NCBI GenBank assembly: GCA_002005505.1
Contig: KV908366.1
Coordinates: forward strand, 361,432-425,431
Direction: 5' to 3'
Origin: Botryococcus braunii
Lineage: Eukaryota > Chlorophyta > Trebouxiophyceae
DNA length: 64,000 bases
Part shown: piece by piece, positions 1-19,478 of the stretch
How the letters are laid out: each line of letters starts with the position of its first letter
Position numbering within the stretch: the stretch's first letter is position 1
Program-made: the position numbers and the translations under genes
The notes under the pieces: generated by a model
Told to the model about the DNA's origin: nothing
The model's input: only the letters and a program-made list of their open reading frames with translations
The model's database searches: none

Positions 1-385
1 AGATTGGCTAACTGTTGCAGACGCATTACCACATTGTGATTCCCAGAAGTGTTGTTGCGGAAGATTGCTCAACTGCTGCTGAGATATTGCCACAATCTTG
101 AAAACCAGTGGGATTCGTTAGTTTCAGTGACTGAGTGGGGCAAGAAAAACTGGCTACTAGTATACACAACAAAATAACAACAGGGACCCTTCTTTAATTT
201 ACTCTCTGAGACACTCACACTGATATTATGAGGAGGAGTATGCTCAGAGTTTCTGGCTTAAAACGACCAGCCATTTAAAGCTGGCTCCAAGCCAGGCAAG
301 CTCACAAATCCTTGTTTGGGGGAATCTCCTTTTCTGCTCTTGTTGCAAGGGGTTTTTGCAATAAGATGATCTTAATTTGACTCAG

Positions 386-1115
386 GTTCGCATCATTGTA
401 AGCGGCATCAGCGACTGGCGTTATATCGATTGCGTCCCTATCAATGGAGGAAAGTTAGAAGCCTTGGAGTACGTGCGGATGCTATTCAACATTCCACAAA
501 GTCGCTGCGTGGCTGCGGGCGACTCAGGAAATGACATTTTGATGTTGGAAGGTGCAATCCCGTTTAGATTGTCTTTCCCTCATGCCTGATGGGATTTTAC
601 ATGCACTGCCATTTGGCTGCAAGCCGCAAAACACTCTGGAGGGTTACTCATACCTGGAGCCTCATAACCCTTTGTATTGTTTGGTGCGTCCGTTTCCAGG
701 CTCCTTAAAATGCCTGTTGGCAGGAGCTACAGAGCTTCCAAGGAGGTTCTCCCACCTGCAGAGAGTGCTTTTATTCCAACTTCTGGGACCTTACAGTAAA
801 GGAAGGGTCACAATGACGTTGACAATACCTTTATACGAAGGTTTAACCCGTATGCTGCACCTGCCTTATCTGGCAGCTACAAAAAATGGAAGATAGTGTG
901 ATTGTGGTACTGTCTGGACGATGGGCTCGCAGTCTTTCTTTTGAGATTAGAGGTATGGGGCTGCAGGTGAGAATCCTGCCATCATAGTTGGGAACGCGCA
1001 ACCTGAGCTTCTGGATTGGCTTGTGCGCCAGAGACAGGAGTCCCGCAAAGTTCTGACCCATGCCCACATGGCACGGGGAATCATGGAGGGTCTTGGGCGA
1101 CTTGGCCTGTACTGA
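386..1115 (+). CDS. Sucrose-phosphatase-like HAD hydrolase, last two exons (5' part outside window)
   Basis: Two exons are visible: 386-551 and 967-1115, with stop TGA at 1113-1115. The acceptor at 386 follows CTCAG. Intron 552-966 runs from GTGCAA to CTGCAG in phase 1 and splits a Gly codon. The first exon carries HAD motif III lysine (GGKLEAL) and motif IV (GDSGNDILML), which bind phosphate and Mg2+ in C2-type HAD phosphatases. The second exon gives VGNAQPELLDW and ends GIMEGLGRLGLY. This matches the C-terminal end of the sucrose-6F-phosphate phosphohydrolase family, where VSNAQ-type motifs follow motif IV. The likely reaction is removal of phosphate from a sugar phosphate such as sucrose-6F-phosphate. 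The N-terminal DxD nucleophile motif must lie upstream of the window, so substrate specificity is not established. Confidence 0.8.
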
Positions 1116-1904
1116 TTGTTGTCTTGTGAGAGGGTGCTTCAAACTGGCCCATTCTGCATGGGGGCCATATGAAATAATACAGGGCCACTGATCAGAATGC
1201 TCACTACTTGTATATGTACGTACTGAACGACGCCTTGACGCCTGATTGAAAGAAATTGGAGGCACGGTGGATGGCATAAACACTGAGAATTCTCCCAACA
1301 TGTTTGCTACTGTTTCAAAGTAAACGTAGCAACAGGGGTTTCCACAATGAGCTTAGCAGATCTACGGCACTCTGGGCTTACAGTATTCTTGCACTGCGGC
1401 TCCTGGTCAATAGATCATCGACCTGCAGACGTCTGTTGTCCTACATAGAACATGTGTTTGGCAGGGCAGATCTTAATAGTCAACCATGAAGCTCTGCACC
1501 GGTGGTACCATTGAGAGCCAGCAAATGTTGGGATAACGTCTGCGTCGTGTTAAGTGGGAGTGACCCAAGCCCACTCCTGCATTCTGCGTTGGCTGCTGCC
1601 CTATTTGAGGCATCTGCACAAGCAGCAGCAACTTCAACGTGTCCAAACTTCACTTCCTTGTTAACCCAGTGTTGCTCATATGTGTTGCACCGCTCTGCTT
1701 ATTAAGGGAATTCTCTGTGCGTAGAATTTTTCTAAGGGATATTTTTGGGTAGATGTTAGTAGGGCTTGGTAAATGTACTTTGTTTATTGTCGTGATATCC
1801 ATTGCCAATAATTCTTTAATGTGTGCGTCCTTGACACGACGCACGAAGAGCTACAGATGTGGACAGTGGCTTCTACTGAAAAGGGATGTGGGGCTGGGCA
1901 TTGC

Positions 1905-2062
1905 ATTGTGCCCAACGATCGTGTTGTCTTTGCCCAACGATCCTGTTGTGCCCAACGCATTGTGCCCACGATCGTGTCGTGCCCAACGCATTGTGCCCAC
2001 GATCGTGTCGTGCCCAATGCATCGTGTTGTGCTCAACGCATTGTGCCCAACGATCGTCTTGT
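1905..2062. repeat. 31-bp minisatellite (GCCCAACGCATTGTGCCCAC-type unit)
   Basis: The block built on CCCAACG, ATTGTGCCCA and CGATCGTGTCGT recurs with a period of 31 bp. The copies at about 1950-1980 and 1981-2011 are nearly perfect, with diverged copies on both sides. All reading frames across it are open on both strands, which produces spurious ORFs encoding VPNALCPR-like repeats. Confidence 0.85.
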
Positions 2063-2345
2063 CTTAATGGATTTACCGTACTTGATCTATTTTTACGGCG
2101 CGGACTCCCGCGTTTAGCCTTGGACATCGAACAGGAGGATTGCCTGTGATGTGAGGCGCCACAAGTAGGTTACCTTAAAAGTGAAGTATAAAATAGACCG
2201 TCACACTTTAGCCGTCCCATTACAGAGTACATGGCATTTGTGAACGGCCTGGTGGTGGTAGGCCTTTAATTAGAAGGTGTTACTTAAACTGAATTTCTTC
2301 TGAAAGCATCAATTGGTATTATGGTGAACTGTTCGAGTCTCTCTA

Positions 2346-2600
<255 letters not shown>

Positions 2601-3532
2601 CCCATCCCCCTCCCCCCAGATAAGAATGTCCCCCTCCCCGCTCTCTCTCCCCCTCCCCCTGTTTCCCCCTACTGCCTCCCTATTTATGGTCCCTTTTTCT
2701 TCCCCTTCAGGCCCCCTCACTCCCTCTTAAGGGTCCCATGCAGTTCCTAAGCTGCAGCATTTTTTGGATGATCATGGCCTCCCAACCAACGACTGTTTTG
2801 GGTTGTGCATGGGGCCCCCAAACCGCTGCAGTTTGGTATGCCCATGGGGACCCTATCGGGTTTCAAATTGTTCCTGCTTTGTGAGGTATTTGGTGGCTTC
2901 CAAACGTGGAACTTATTTGGGGGTCCATGGGCCCCCCATGTGGTTTCTATAATGTCCCAGATTTGTGAGCTGTTTGGACGCTCCCAAACCGGGACAATCT
3001 GGGGCACCTATTGGCGTTCCCAAGGGGACGCCCATAATGTTTGAAAAATCGCAAAGCGCACCCGGGCTTTTCCCAAAATTTTGTTTCTCAAGATTTCCCA
3101 AAGATTTTGCGCACCGGGTTTAAACCCTCCTAAATGTGGGACAAAGTGGCTCCCTTCCCAGGCTCCCATACACTCCCAACACTCCAACCCTATGTTCCCT
3201 AACTTCCCAAAACCTTCCCAAGACATGGGCCACAAAACCTCCTTTGCGGTGGGCCTGCCCATGTCGAGTGTGTTGATGAGAGTAGGACTTGTGAAGCAGG
3301 AAGAGCTGTGGGTCAGAAGCGGCCATCCACTAAGTTGATTTCTTTGATAGGTTGTCGTCATCCACAAAGCAGAGCACAGATCACCCATGGGCGGTGCGGG
3401 TTGGGGCCCCTCTAGCAGACTTTCCCACCCTCCCTTCCCTCCCTCCCTCCCTCCGGAGGGATCCCTGAAGCTTAAGCTTCCTCCCGCCCCCCGTTGAGGG
3501 GAGCTCCCTCCCTCAGCCCGCCCGCCCCCCCC

Positions 3533-3535
<3 letters not shown>

Positions 3536-3626
<91 letters not shown>
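3536..3626. repeat. (CT)n microsatellite
   Basis: About 90 bp of almost pure CT follows a C-run. It is flanked by a polypyrimidine-rich segment that extends to about 3700. Confidence 0.97.
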
Positions 3627-3628
<2 letters not shown>

Positions 3629-4700
3629 TCCCTCTCCCTCTCTCTCCCTCCCTCCCCGCCTCCCCCCCCCCCACCCCCTTTCTCTACGGTCTCCCCCTGT
3701 TCTACCCAATCCTTTCATTCTCACTCCCTATCCTGTGACTCTCCCTTCTCCTAGGGGGAGACCCTATCGCTCTCCCACGTCCTCCCTCCCTCTCTCTTTC
3801 CAGTAACCGGACCGCGGTACTGCCCCCTCGAGATCTCTCTTCTCCACATCCTTCCCTCCCCATCTCCCACTTCTTGTTGTTTCTAAATATAAAGTGAAAA
3901 ACAAAAAAATCAATTTTCCTTCTCCCCTCCCAGAGGCCCCCTTTCTCCTTTTCTTCCTCTTTCCAACCCCTTTTCACTCATCTCTGTATGCTTGCCCTCC
4001 CCTTCGAACTCCCCTTTATGGACATCTCTCTTCGAATTCGTCTCCTCTTAAGCATTTGTCTTGTTGCTCTTCCCCACGTTCTCCCCCTCCCTTGCACAGC
4101 CGTTCAGGTTGAAAATTGGTTCTGCATACTTCGATTCTTCATTCTTTGTCTACCTCGGTTAACCACGTTCTCCATTGTGGCACACACTTTAATCTCTTGC
4201 CCTGTGCCATTTGTCAACTTTTAGGTGGCGCTGATGTTGCAAAATGTTGGATGGTGTTCTTAATATGGGATTTGCACAAGGAATGCTCCGGTGAAGGTAC
4301 GAAGGTAAGAGTTACAAAACACACAAAAGATTCTTGCAAGGTCTCCTGCACATGTCCTTGCCAAGGATATGCTTCGCGAATTTTAAAAGAATATCTTTGC
4401 CGGATGAAGCTGGCTTCCATTAGGAATTTCGGCGGTGCTCATCTGACAGCCCACGGATCGGATCATCCTGAATAGGATGATCCATGATCATTGATCGTAT
4501 CCATAACCGCCGGCCTGGGAGTCCGTTCAGTGACCGGGCGCCCCAAATCGAACATTTTGCTACAGTGATGACAGAAATTTCAAACCAGGGAAGCAATACT
4601 CTTCCCAACAGTTGCATCCCGAAATCTTCTATCCACCTGTACCTAATCCAAGCTGAGAAAGTGACGAGTTCTACGTTTGAACATCTGGTGCCACTGCACA

Positions 4701-7477
4701 ATGGTGCCGTCCTTGGCACACCATCATAATAGGACGATTGCTTTGTTCGACGTAGACGGCACACTGACCGTCCCTCGCAAGGTGAGTTGGGGCTACTCAA
4801 ATATTTCGTGTGTTGCATTGGATCTTGTTTCGACAATGTACTCATTAGCAGACGTCCGTTGCGCAGACTGCAGATAAAGAAACTCTGGACTTTCTTCAAC
4901 TGCTTAGACAGGTGCGCCTTGACTTGCATTCATCAGCTCATGATTTGCAAGTTGGCAACAAGGAATCTTTTATAATGCTAATGCGTTGCACTTTGAATCT
5001 GAATTCAGCGTGCAAATGTTTGACCAAGCTCACGCATTTGCTTTGCAGTATGTAAAAGTCGGGATCGTGGGAGGTTCCGACTACCACAAGATTTGTGAAC
5101 AGCTGGGATCCGGAGGTACATTCTCTATTTCAAGTGACTACATCAGCCGCTGATGCGGGATCCTTCTTGTTTGTTGTGCTGCCACTGCGTGCGCACTTCA
5201 GCCGTCCTTGCCCCTTTTTGGGGGGCTGGAACTGGAAATTGGCAAGTAAAGGTTCTGCAATTATGGTTGCTATTCATGTTGTCAAAATATACAGAGACCA
5301 GCTTCACGCCATCATGTTGACCCTCAGAAAGAGACCATTTGAAAGGTCCTTTAGGATATTCATGGTCTCTTTCGTTTATGTCTTAGGCAATCCCCCCCCC
5401 CCCCAAGGAAAAGTCCATACATTATACTGAAATTTCATGATGGGATGCAGCTGAAAATCAATTCGACTACTTCTTCTCAGAGAATGGGCTTGTTGCCTAC
5501 AAGGAAGGGCAGATTGTTGCGGTGCAGTCCCTGAAGAAGTTCCTTGGCAATGAGCAGCTGAAGGAGTTGATCAATTTTATCTTACATTATATTGCTGATT
5601 TGGATATTCCAATAAAGCGAGGGACCTTTGTGGAGTTCCGGAACGGAATGCTGAATGTTTCACCCATCGGCCGAAATTGCAGCCAAGAAGAAAGGGATGA
5701 GTTTGAGCAGTTTGATCTCAAAACTGGCATCAGGTAATTCATGATACTTGGAGTCTCGGTAGTCTGAATCGGCAAATTTTGGTACTGATGTAACACTGGA
5801 AGCAGCATGGTTTGTTGCAGGAGCATGGTCTAGGCAGAACGATCCTCCCCCCCCCCCCCCCTTTTCATTGTGTCATTGGATCACCGTTTTGTGGAGTCCC
5901 AGACCCTTCTGCTGTACTGCTCCATCCCACCCTCAGTCTGTTCTCTTCTGTGCCTAGTGATGTTTTTTGTGCTTACTACTCCAGGCTGATCGCCATTAGT
6001 GATGAGAGACATTGGCCCTATACTTGTGCAATTGTAGACCTCAGCATTCATTCTTTGTGTTTATGAAATGCTGTCATGTCCTAGCTTGCTTTGGCGGCTT
6101 AGTGCCCCCCCCCCCCTTTTTATTTTGAAGGAAACTAAATATTCGCATGTATGGTTTATCATATCAGTTACCGATATGTGCCAAGCCTTGGGTTTAACTT
6201 TCTAGGATCACCCAACCAAAAGCACGTGCAGCTCCATTTCTTTGCCTTCCAAGCTGCGCAAGAGAAAGGAAGGGCTAGTCTTTCTGGCATGTGCTTGTAG
6301 GGGTTAGCAACCCAATCGTGTCGCATAAGCAACACTAGGGGCTGGTACTGAAGTTGAGCATGCTCATCCGTTTATCACTGCAGTTTTTTTCACAAGGAAT
6401 CGACGAAATGTTCTGTTGGCTTTGCGACAGGAAAACTATGGTCCAAATCCTGAAGGAAAAGTTTGCACACCTGGGCCTGACTTACTCTATAGGAGGCCAG
6501 ATCAGTTTTGATGTTTTCCCCAAGGTATTTCCTCTCGAGTCATATGTGGGCCCATCAATCTGCAACTCTGTTACTTGCCCCATATCCCAATGTTTCGAAA
6601 ACTTTGGAATGGTTTTAATGCTGAATTATAATATGTCCTGTTGCTCTTGACCCAGTTTGAGTTGTTTCAGTTACCACGGACGTTCAGAAGGGCTGTCTTT
6701 TTCTATTTTGAAACGGCCAGATACCTTATGGTTGGATGCACTGTGCAGGGATGGGACAAAACTTATTGCCTTCAATTTGTTGAGAAGGACTTTGACTCCA
6801 TTCACTTTTTTGGAGACAAGACTTTTGAGGTAAGGCTTGCCAGAATGCTTTTCCCCTGAGCAATTATCACAGTCCAATTCCTAGTACTTGCCGCCCTTTT
6901 TAAACCCCACCCTGCACACTCCGTATTGTACCTTACTTGTGAAAGGGCGGGCATCTAACGGTATGTAAGGGCATGATCCTTGATAAAAGGCCTTGCATGA
7001 TCATGATTAAAGAGTACTACAATACATCCTGCATATCCGAGGTCACAGTGTTGTGACACTGTTTCATAAAGGAGTTTGAATAAAAGCATGAAAGGTGCTT
7101 TGAGAAAAACCATCTGGTCTCACAGAGGGCTTTCCCATTCTTACCTCCTCCAAGGGTTGCATATGGGGATTTATATGTTAAACACCTCTTCTCAGGTCTC
7201 AAGGGCACATAAAGCTGTGGAGGCAAATTCATTGCATTCATCCCCCTGCCATCATGGTGTAAGGGCAGTTCGTCATAAGGGAACCGAGGGAATAGGGTTG
7301 ACACCAATGGATTTTGTGAATTTCTAGTTAGTACATGCATCTTGGGAACAGGGTGGAAACGATTTCGAGATTTTTTCGTCTCCAAAGACAGTGGGTCACA
7401 CTGTGCAAAGCCCGAAGGACACCATAGCACAATGCACGGAACTCTTCATCAAGAACCCCCCCCTTCCATCAGAGTAA
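4701..7477 (+). CDS. PMM: Phosphomannomutase (PMM), complete, 7 exons
   Basis: Exons: 4701-4781, 4867-4911, 5049-5115, 5451-5733, 6431-6524, 6749-6829, 7352-7477. All introns are GT-AG with phases 0,0,1,2,0,0, giving 258 aa, close to the usual size of eukaryotic PMMs (about 245-260). The enzyme interconverts mannose-6-phosphate and mannose-1-phosphate in the cytosol for GDP-mannose, glycoprotein and ascorbate synthesis. The HAD nucleophile motif FDVDGTLT places the catalytic aspartates at residues 17 and 19. Further family blocks are [75 protein letters not shown] and GGNDFEIF. The ATG at 4701 is the first in frame and falls just before the conserved TIALFDVDG. The final exon is separated by a 522-bp intron. 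Confidence 0.97.
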
Positions 7478-9601
7478 GATTCAGTCTCCTCATGAGTCAG
7501 GCTAACGTTGCATCATGGTAGCTACGTGTATCTTCAATTCAAGGACATTAGCACACAATCCTCAGAACGGAGCTCGTTAGTGCTGGGTATTTATCAAACA
7601 ATTGATTTTTTAAAGCCCACAATTTGATCTTCCTCAAGGGATAGCATATAAATTCTCTGCCTGTGGTTGGCACTTCCCTCAAGGGATAACAGGTGAGCAT
7701 TTACCATTTCACCGCGGATGGTGGATCCTTAGGGTCCACATTTGGAAATAAGGAACTCGTGTAAGTCTCGAGATACATGCGCCATGGTTTGTGTAGCCGT
7801 TCACGATGGGGATTGTAGGGCATGTTGTATAAGTTCAAGAGTTGTTCGCAAGTCCTCATGTATTCATCCATTCCATACGTGAAACGCCAGCGACATCTCA
7901 AGTGTTTGGTAGTTCTTTTGTGAAATTACGATAGGAGTGGACATTGCTACTGTTGGGCATTTGCAGTACAGTTCATTTGGCAATAGAGTTAAGATTTTAT
8001 AGTTGTCAGTAGATAGAAAAGCTGCGAGGTTGCCAGTGCAAAGGTCTTGGTAGTGGACGAACGCCAGAGGGATGTGTTCGAAAGCCCCTTGTTCTGTGTC
8101 ACCATCAAGAGGTTTTTGACTGTTGGGGTTGGGCAGTTAACAGGTACCACCCACACCGGGCTTTATTCATCTGCCCATGACATTGCATAAAACCTTGACG
8201 GTCCATTGTTATTTCCTCGTTCTCAAATGTACATGTGGCTTTGGTAAGCTTTGAAGTTCTTGGCGGGCACACAGCAGTGCGTGTTCCTTAAGACTGTGAA
8301 ATTGGCTTGGGGTGGCTGGGTTGAGACTGCTTATAGTGTTCCTCTGTTGCTGATTCGCAAACTTTCGCATTGCTTGTCACCGACTTGGAAGTCCAAGGCA
8401 GCAGCATCGAAGTTTCCAGAAGGTGATATTATTGATTGAGGATAGGAATTTGTGTGTTTCATCCGGCATGTAGTTATTTTAGAAGATGTTGCAATGTGCG
8501 GAATCAACGTCGACTGATGTAAGAAATTGTTATAAAGACACTTTTAACGTGCAGTGCACGCTATGATTACTTAGAGCCAAAGGAGAGGACTAAATCGGTA
8601 AAAGCGAGACGTGCATCAATTATGCAACATGTTAATAGGCTGACGTTGTGACACTGGTGCAATGATGCAGCATCCTTCTCTTACCTCTGGAATGTGAAGG
8701 TAATTTAGCATGACTTAAGAACCCATTCAAGGACCATACGTTCTTTTACGTATAGTGTACACACTCCACGCACATTCCCCGCGACCATGCTTCAAATATG
8801 CGTTTCATGACAGTGGCAAACCAGCTTCATATGGTGAGAGGTGCTTATGTTTGTACTTTAGCCAATGTCGTATTTTGATATTACCTGCAATTTTGTTTGT
8901 GGTTAGATATGACTGGGTGTGAGTGTGTGTTGTGCATTTGGGGTTTAAAAAAGGCAGAGGGGGGGGGGAGAGGGAGGGCTTGAGAGTTTAATTCATGAAG
9001 GGGCCAGTAGCATTACCTTGCACTGCCATCACATGTAGGGTAGCTTGGAGCTGCCATCTTTGGGCCAATGTTCCACAAAAGTTTTGTGTTAGTGGGGACG
9101 CTCGCAGATCCCTACGACTATGTTAGGAAAATGTGCGCGACTATCCCTTTGTTATAGTGACATCCCTGATACACACGCCATGAAGCCAATGCAGACTACA
9201 ACGCTATGTACTGGCATGATGATACATTGTCAAAAAGAATGTTCAACATACTTTTCATAAAAGTGCTGTAATTGCAGTATTTAAAAAAGCCATTGTATCC
9301 TACTTCAGTACATACATTACATCCTGCAGAATGTAATGTAACTTTTCCAGTCTGACAATAAAGACCTCAATGCCATTCAACAAGAGTGACGGAAACAAAT
9401 GCCATTGCTGTGCTTCAAAGATGATGACCAAAACGAGTGTCCCAAGCTCCTTACTAATGCGCTAGCGGTGCAGCGTACTGAGGTTGCTTGACAGCATGGG
9501 TGGAAATCGAGGCACAGAAAAAGGAGGCCAGAAGTAGAAAAAACAGACCAGTTCCACACAGATCGCAGACACCGTTCCACGCAGCTCTCAATAACCTACA
9601 G

Positions 9602-9676
9602 GCAGGCACATAAAATACCCACATGTGTACAGCTGCGCACATGTATACAGATGCCCACATGTGTACAGCTGCCTGG
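9602..9676. repeat. Short tandem repeat, ACATGTGTACAGCTGC-type unit
   Basis: A unit reading approximately CACATGTGTACAGCTGC recurs three times with small changes. The reading frames across it are open on both strands but have no family resemblance. Confidence 0.7.
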
Positions 9677-10673
9677 GCACTCTTCAAGCTAATGAAAGAG
9701 GTAAAACAAGCTCAAGTAGGTAATTCCCAAAGAAACCGCAAGGCGTCCAGCCAAACTTGCTTACTATTCAAAACTTTCTCAGTGCTTGACTTTCGACCGT
9801 TCGTGCCTCATCTTCCAGTACCACCAACTCTATTTGTCCATTATATAATCTATAATCTGTCGATTGTATGTAACTCGTACTGTCAATGGGGACCTACCCT
9901 ACCTCTCAAACTACCTTATAGATCGTGTTAACCAACTTTATCACAGCACTCAGAAGTATCACTATCTCACTGCACAACCTGTGCAAGCCTTCTGATCTTC
10001 CTCGCCTCTCGCAAATAGAGCTTGTGCAGTGCGCTTTACCCAAATTAGGTTTCATCCTTCAGAGGCCACATGCCTCACAAGCAGTGCCTCCATCAAAACG
10101 CAGTCTGGAATGAATATGTTTAAGAAGTAGCAGTGACTGCCAGAGTAAGCCAACATTCACAATCAAAAAGAGTAGCCTGCCCTGCCAGAAGTCTGCTCCT
10201 GCTCTTTACCTTCTAGCAAAATTGCCGGTATCCCTTTCGATTCTGGAAAAGGAGAAGAGGGGGGGGGGGGGGACTGACTGACTTCTGACTGACTGACTCA
10301 CAGATTCCCACTTGTTCCTTAGCAAGCAGCAACAATGCAAACAACGGATCAGCGATGCACACGAAGGCTTTATACAATGCCCCCCCCCCCTTCCCAATAA
10401 AAGGGGAGGGCTTTTTAGGATACAGCTTAAACTCTATTTACCGCCATCCTTCACACTGCTTACACCAGTTCTTTTCATACCCCGCTCTGGCATGTCTTGC
10501 AAATAACAAAACATCATCCTGTCATCATGGCCAGTCTCGGCTGAAGTAGGGCCTGCAAGGAAATGCAACGGCTTTACCTTTCTCATTTGTACCATAGACA
10601 TATGAGAGAGCTCGGGCTCAATGTTGGGGCAAGAAAATACAAAGAAAAACAGTAGCGGCACTTTTGACCTTCG

Positions 10674-10862
10674 TCACTCATAAGCTGACCTTTTGAGATC
10701 AACGTACTCGAACCCTGCTTTCTTGCTGAGGGCCTCCCCAGAGACGATGTAAGATTTGGCAACCTCAAAGCTGAATGTTGCGAATAGCACCCAATTAGGA
10801 AACACACCTTGCAGCCCCAGGTTAAAACACAACTTTAAATTCCCTGATGAACACTTCTGCAA
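10674..10862 (-). other. Possible orphan exon, unrecognised
   Basis: The minus strand reads an open stretch including GVFPNWVLFATFSFEVAK and ending EYVDLKRSAYE before a stop. The composition is protein-like and an AG lies just before the Val-Phe-Pro block. I do not recognise the family and no flanking exon could be chained to it. It may be the tail of a small gene downstream of RTCB or chance. Confidence 0.2.
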
Positions 10863-11394
10863 TTTGCCATACTTTTCAAATCATAAGCTGGGTACACTTG
10901 AAACGTCTTGAAGAGGACGCGCAGAAATAATCAAAGCAATGATGCAAGCTTCGATACCATTCCGATGTAAGTGTTTACTGGCATCACCGCTCAAACACCC
11001 CTTATAAAACAAGGATTTGTTTTCTTTTTCCCCCTCCCCCCTTTTTTATGGGGAGGGGGGGGGGGAGGGACCAAGAGAGCCTCATTTATTGCCAAGGACA
11101 CAGGTAGACGCGCTGCTGGAATCCCCAGCAATCTCCGTTCCTTGAAGTCACCCAACCTAAGGCCCTCTCTGTTCCCCACCTTTCTTGCAATTGGTGCTTC
11201 ACCAAAACTTGGAAGCCCTTTCGCTACGCATTCTCAAGACTTCTGGTTTTAATCAAAATGAATGTCTTGCGCTTTGGCTGAATAGCCAAATTGCAGGACC
11301 AATGTCACTGGCAAATGGCATCCTGGTCATCTCCACCTTTAACCAAAGAAGCAGTGTGGCCCACATGCATGGGCATGCCCCTCCTGGACACTAT

Positions 11395-18607
<7,213 letters not shown>

Positions 18608-19176
18608 GCATGTCTGAGTGAGGAGTAACCACTACGGGCGGACTCTTGTCCCCCCTGGCGACTAGATGACTTGCAATTGCGACAAGCTTCCTTATACGCA
18701 GGAGGTACGACGGCCCTACGGTGAGACAACCCCATTCCTATTCAACCTTGGCGGAAGAGCCTCAACGACCGGGATTCTTACCTCTTCGTAGGTCCTCTGA
18801 GCTTGTTGCACAGAGGGTGAACGACGTCTATTCTCTTTTTCATGTTGATGACCTCTTATCCTCTTCATCGGGTTCGTATCTCCCATTTAAAATCTACTTT
18901 GACGCCGAACGCACCAAACGACGGAAGGCACCAGCCCGTGTCAAGCAATTCGTAACACAGATTTGTCCCTAATTGCAGCGTGCGACTGCTTCAACCACTT
19001 GAAAAGAATCTCAAAACTCGTTGCAAAGCCGCCAATAGCGTGTGCTGTAGTCCCGCATGCTCCTGTAATGTTGACCGGCTGCGCGAAGCTGTACTATTCG
19101 GGGCACCCGTACCGTATGACCAGTACAACTTTGTACTGTACAAGTACCTACGGTTAGGGGTTTCGACTTCCGAAAA
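18608..19176. other. RTCB upstream region up to the retroelement insertion
   Basis: This is the presumed promoter and 5' UTR of RTCB (transcribed leftwards), followed by sequence that abuts the retrotransposon at 19177. Small plus-strand ORFs (for example 18980-19219, which runs into the element) have no recognisable domain. No TATA element was assigned. Confidence 0.45.
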
Positions 19177-19418
19177 TTCCATTGCCACGGGAGGGCTGGT
19201 AAACCCCCAGAAGGATTGACTAATGGCGAACAAGCACGTGACTCCAGATCACGAATGGACAATCAAGGATATTTCAGGTGAAACAACGGGGGAACAGGCT
19301 AGTTGATATAGAAAACCAAAGGCTAGGATTCAAACAAGCAACTGAGGAAACCATTAGGTGGGTCCCTCCCTCTTGACTGATATACCCGGGGGACGGGTGG
19401 CTCTACGCACCTTCATTG
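19177..19418 (+). repeat. Element repeat A1 (left terminus)
   Basis: This 242-bp repeat is identical by eye to A2 at 26951-27192. It begins TTCCATTGCCACGGGAGGGC and ends GCACCTTCATTG. In split-direct-repeat elements the left end carries only the A unit, which pairs with the internal B1-A2 copy during replication through a circular intermediate. Confidence 0.95.
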
Positions 19419-19478
19419 TTGTTAGTGGCCGTCGCCACTGGTTTTGGTAATATAAGACGATAGTGCGAGTTTCGAAGC

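Larger units (their letters stand above)
7478..11394. other. Spacer between PMM and RTCB with no convincing gene
   Basis: This contains the 3' flanks of two convergent genes (PMM on +, RTCB on -). An AATAAA lies on the minus strand at 11085-11090, about 305 nt past the RTCB stop, and is a plausible polyadenylation signal. Short runs of C or G recur (7456, 8951, 10259, 10381, 11030-11065). Two minus-strand stretches (7701-7901 and about 10674-10860) have protein-like composition but no recognised family. Confidence 0.5.

Noticed and set aside
1304..1705. Small plus-strand ORFs after the HAD gene
   Set aside because: Short, no motifs, no start context, no splice links.
8041..8190. Candidate last PMM exon (a VFESP-like peptide)
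   Set aside because: A far better match with the conserved GGNDFEIF block, correct acceptor and phase was found at 7352-7477.
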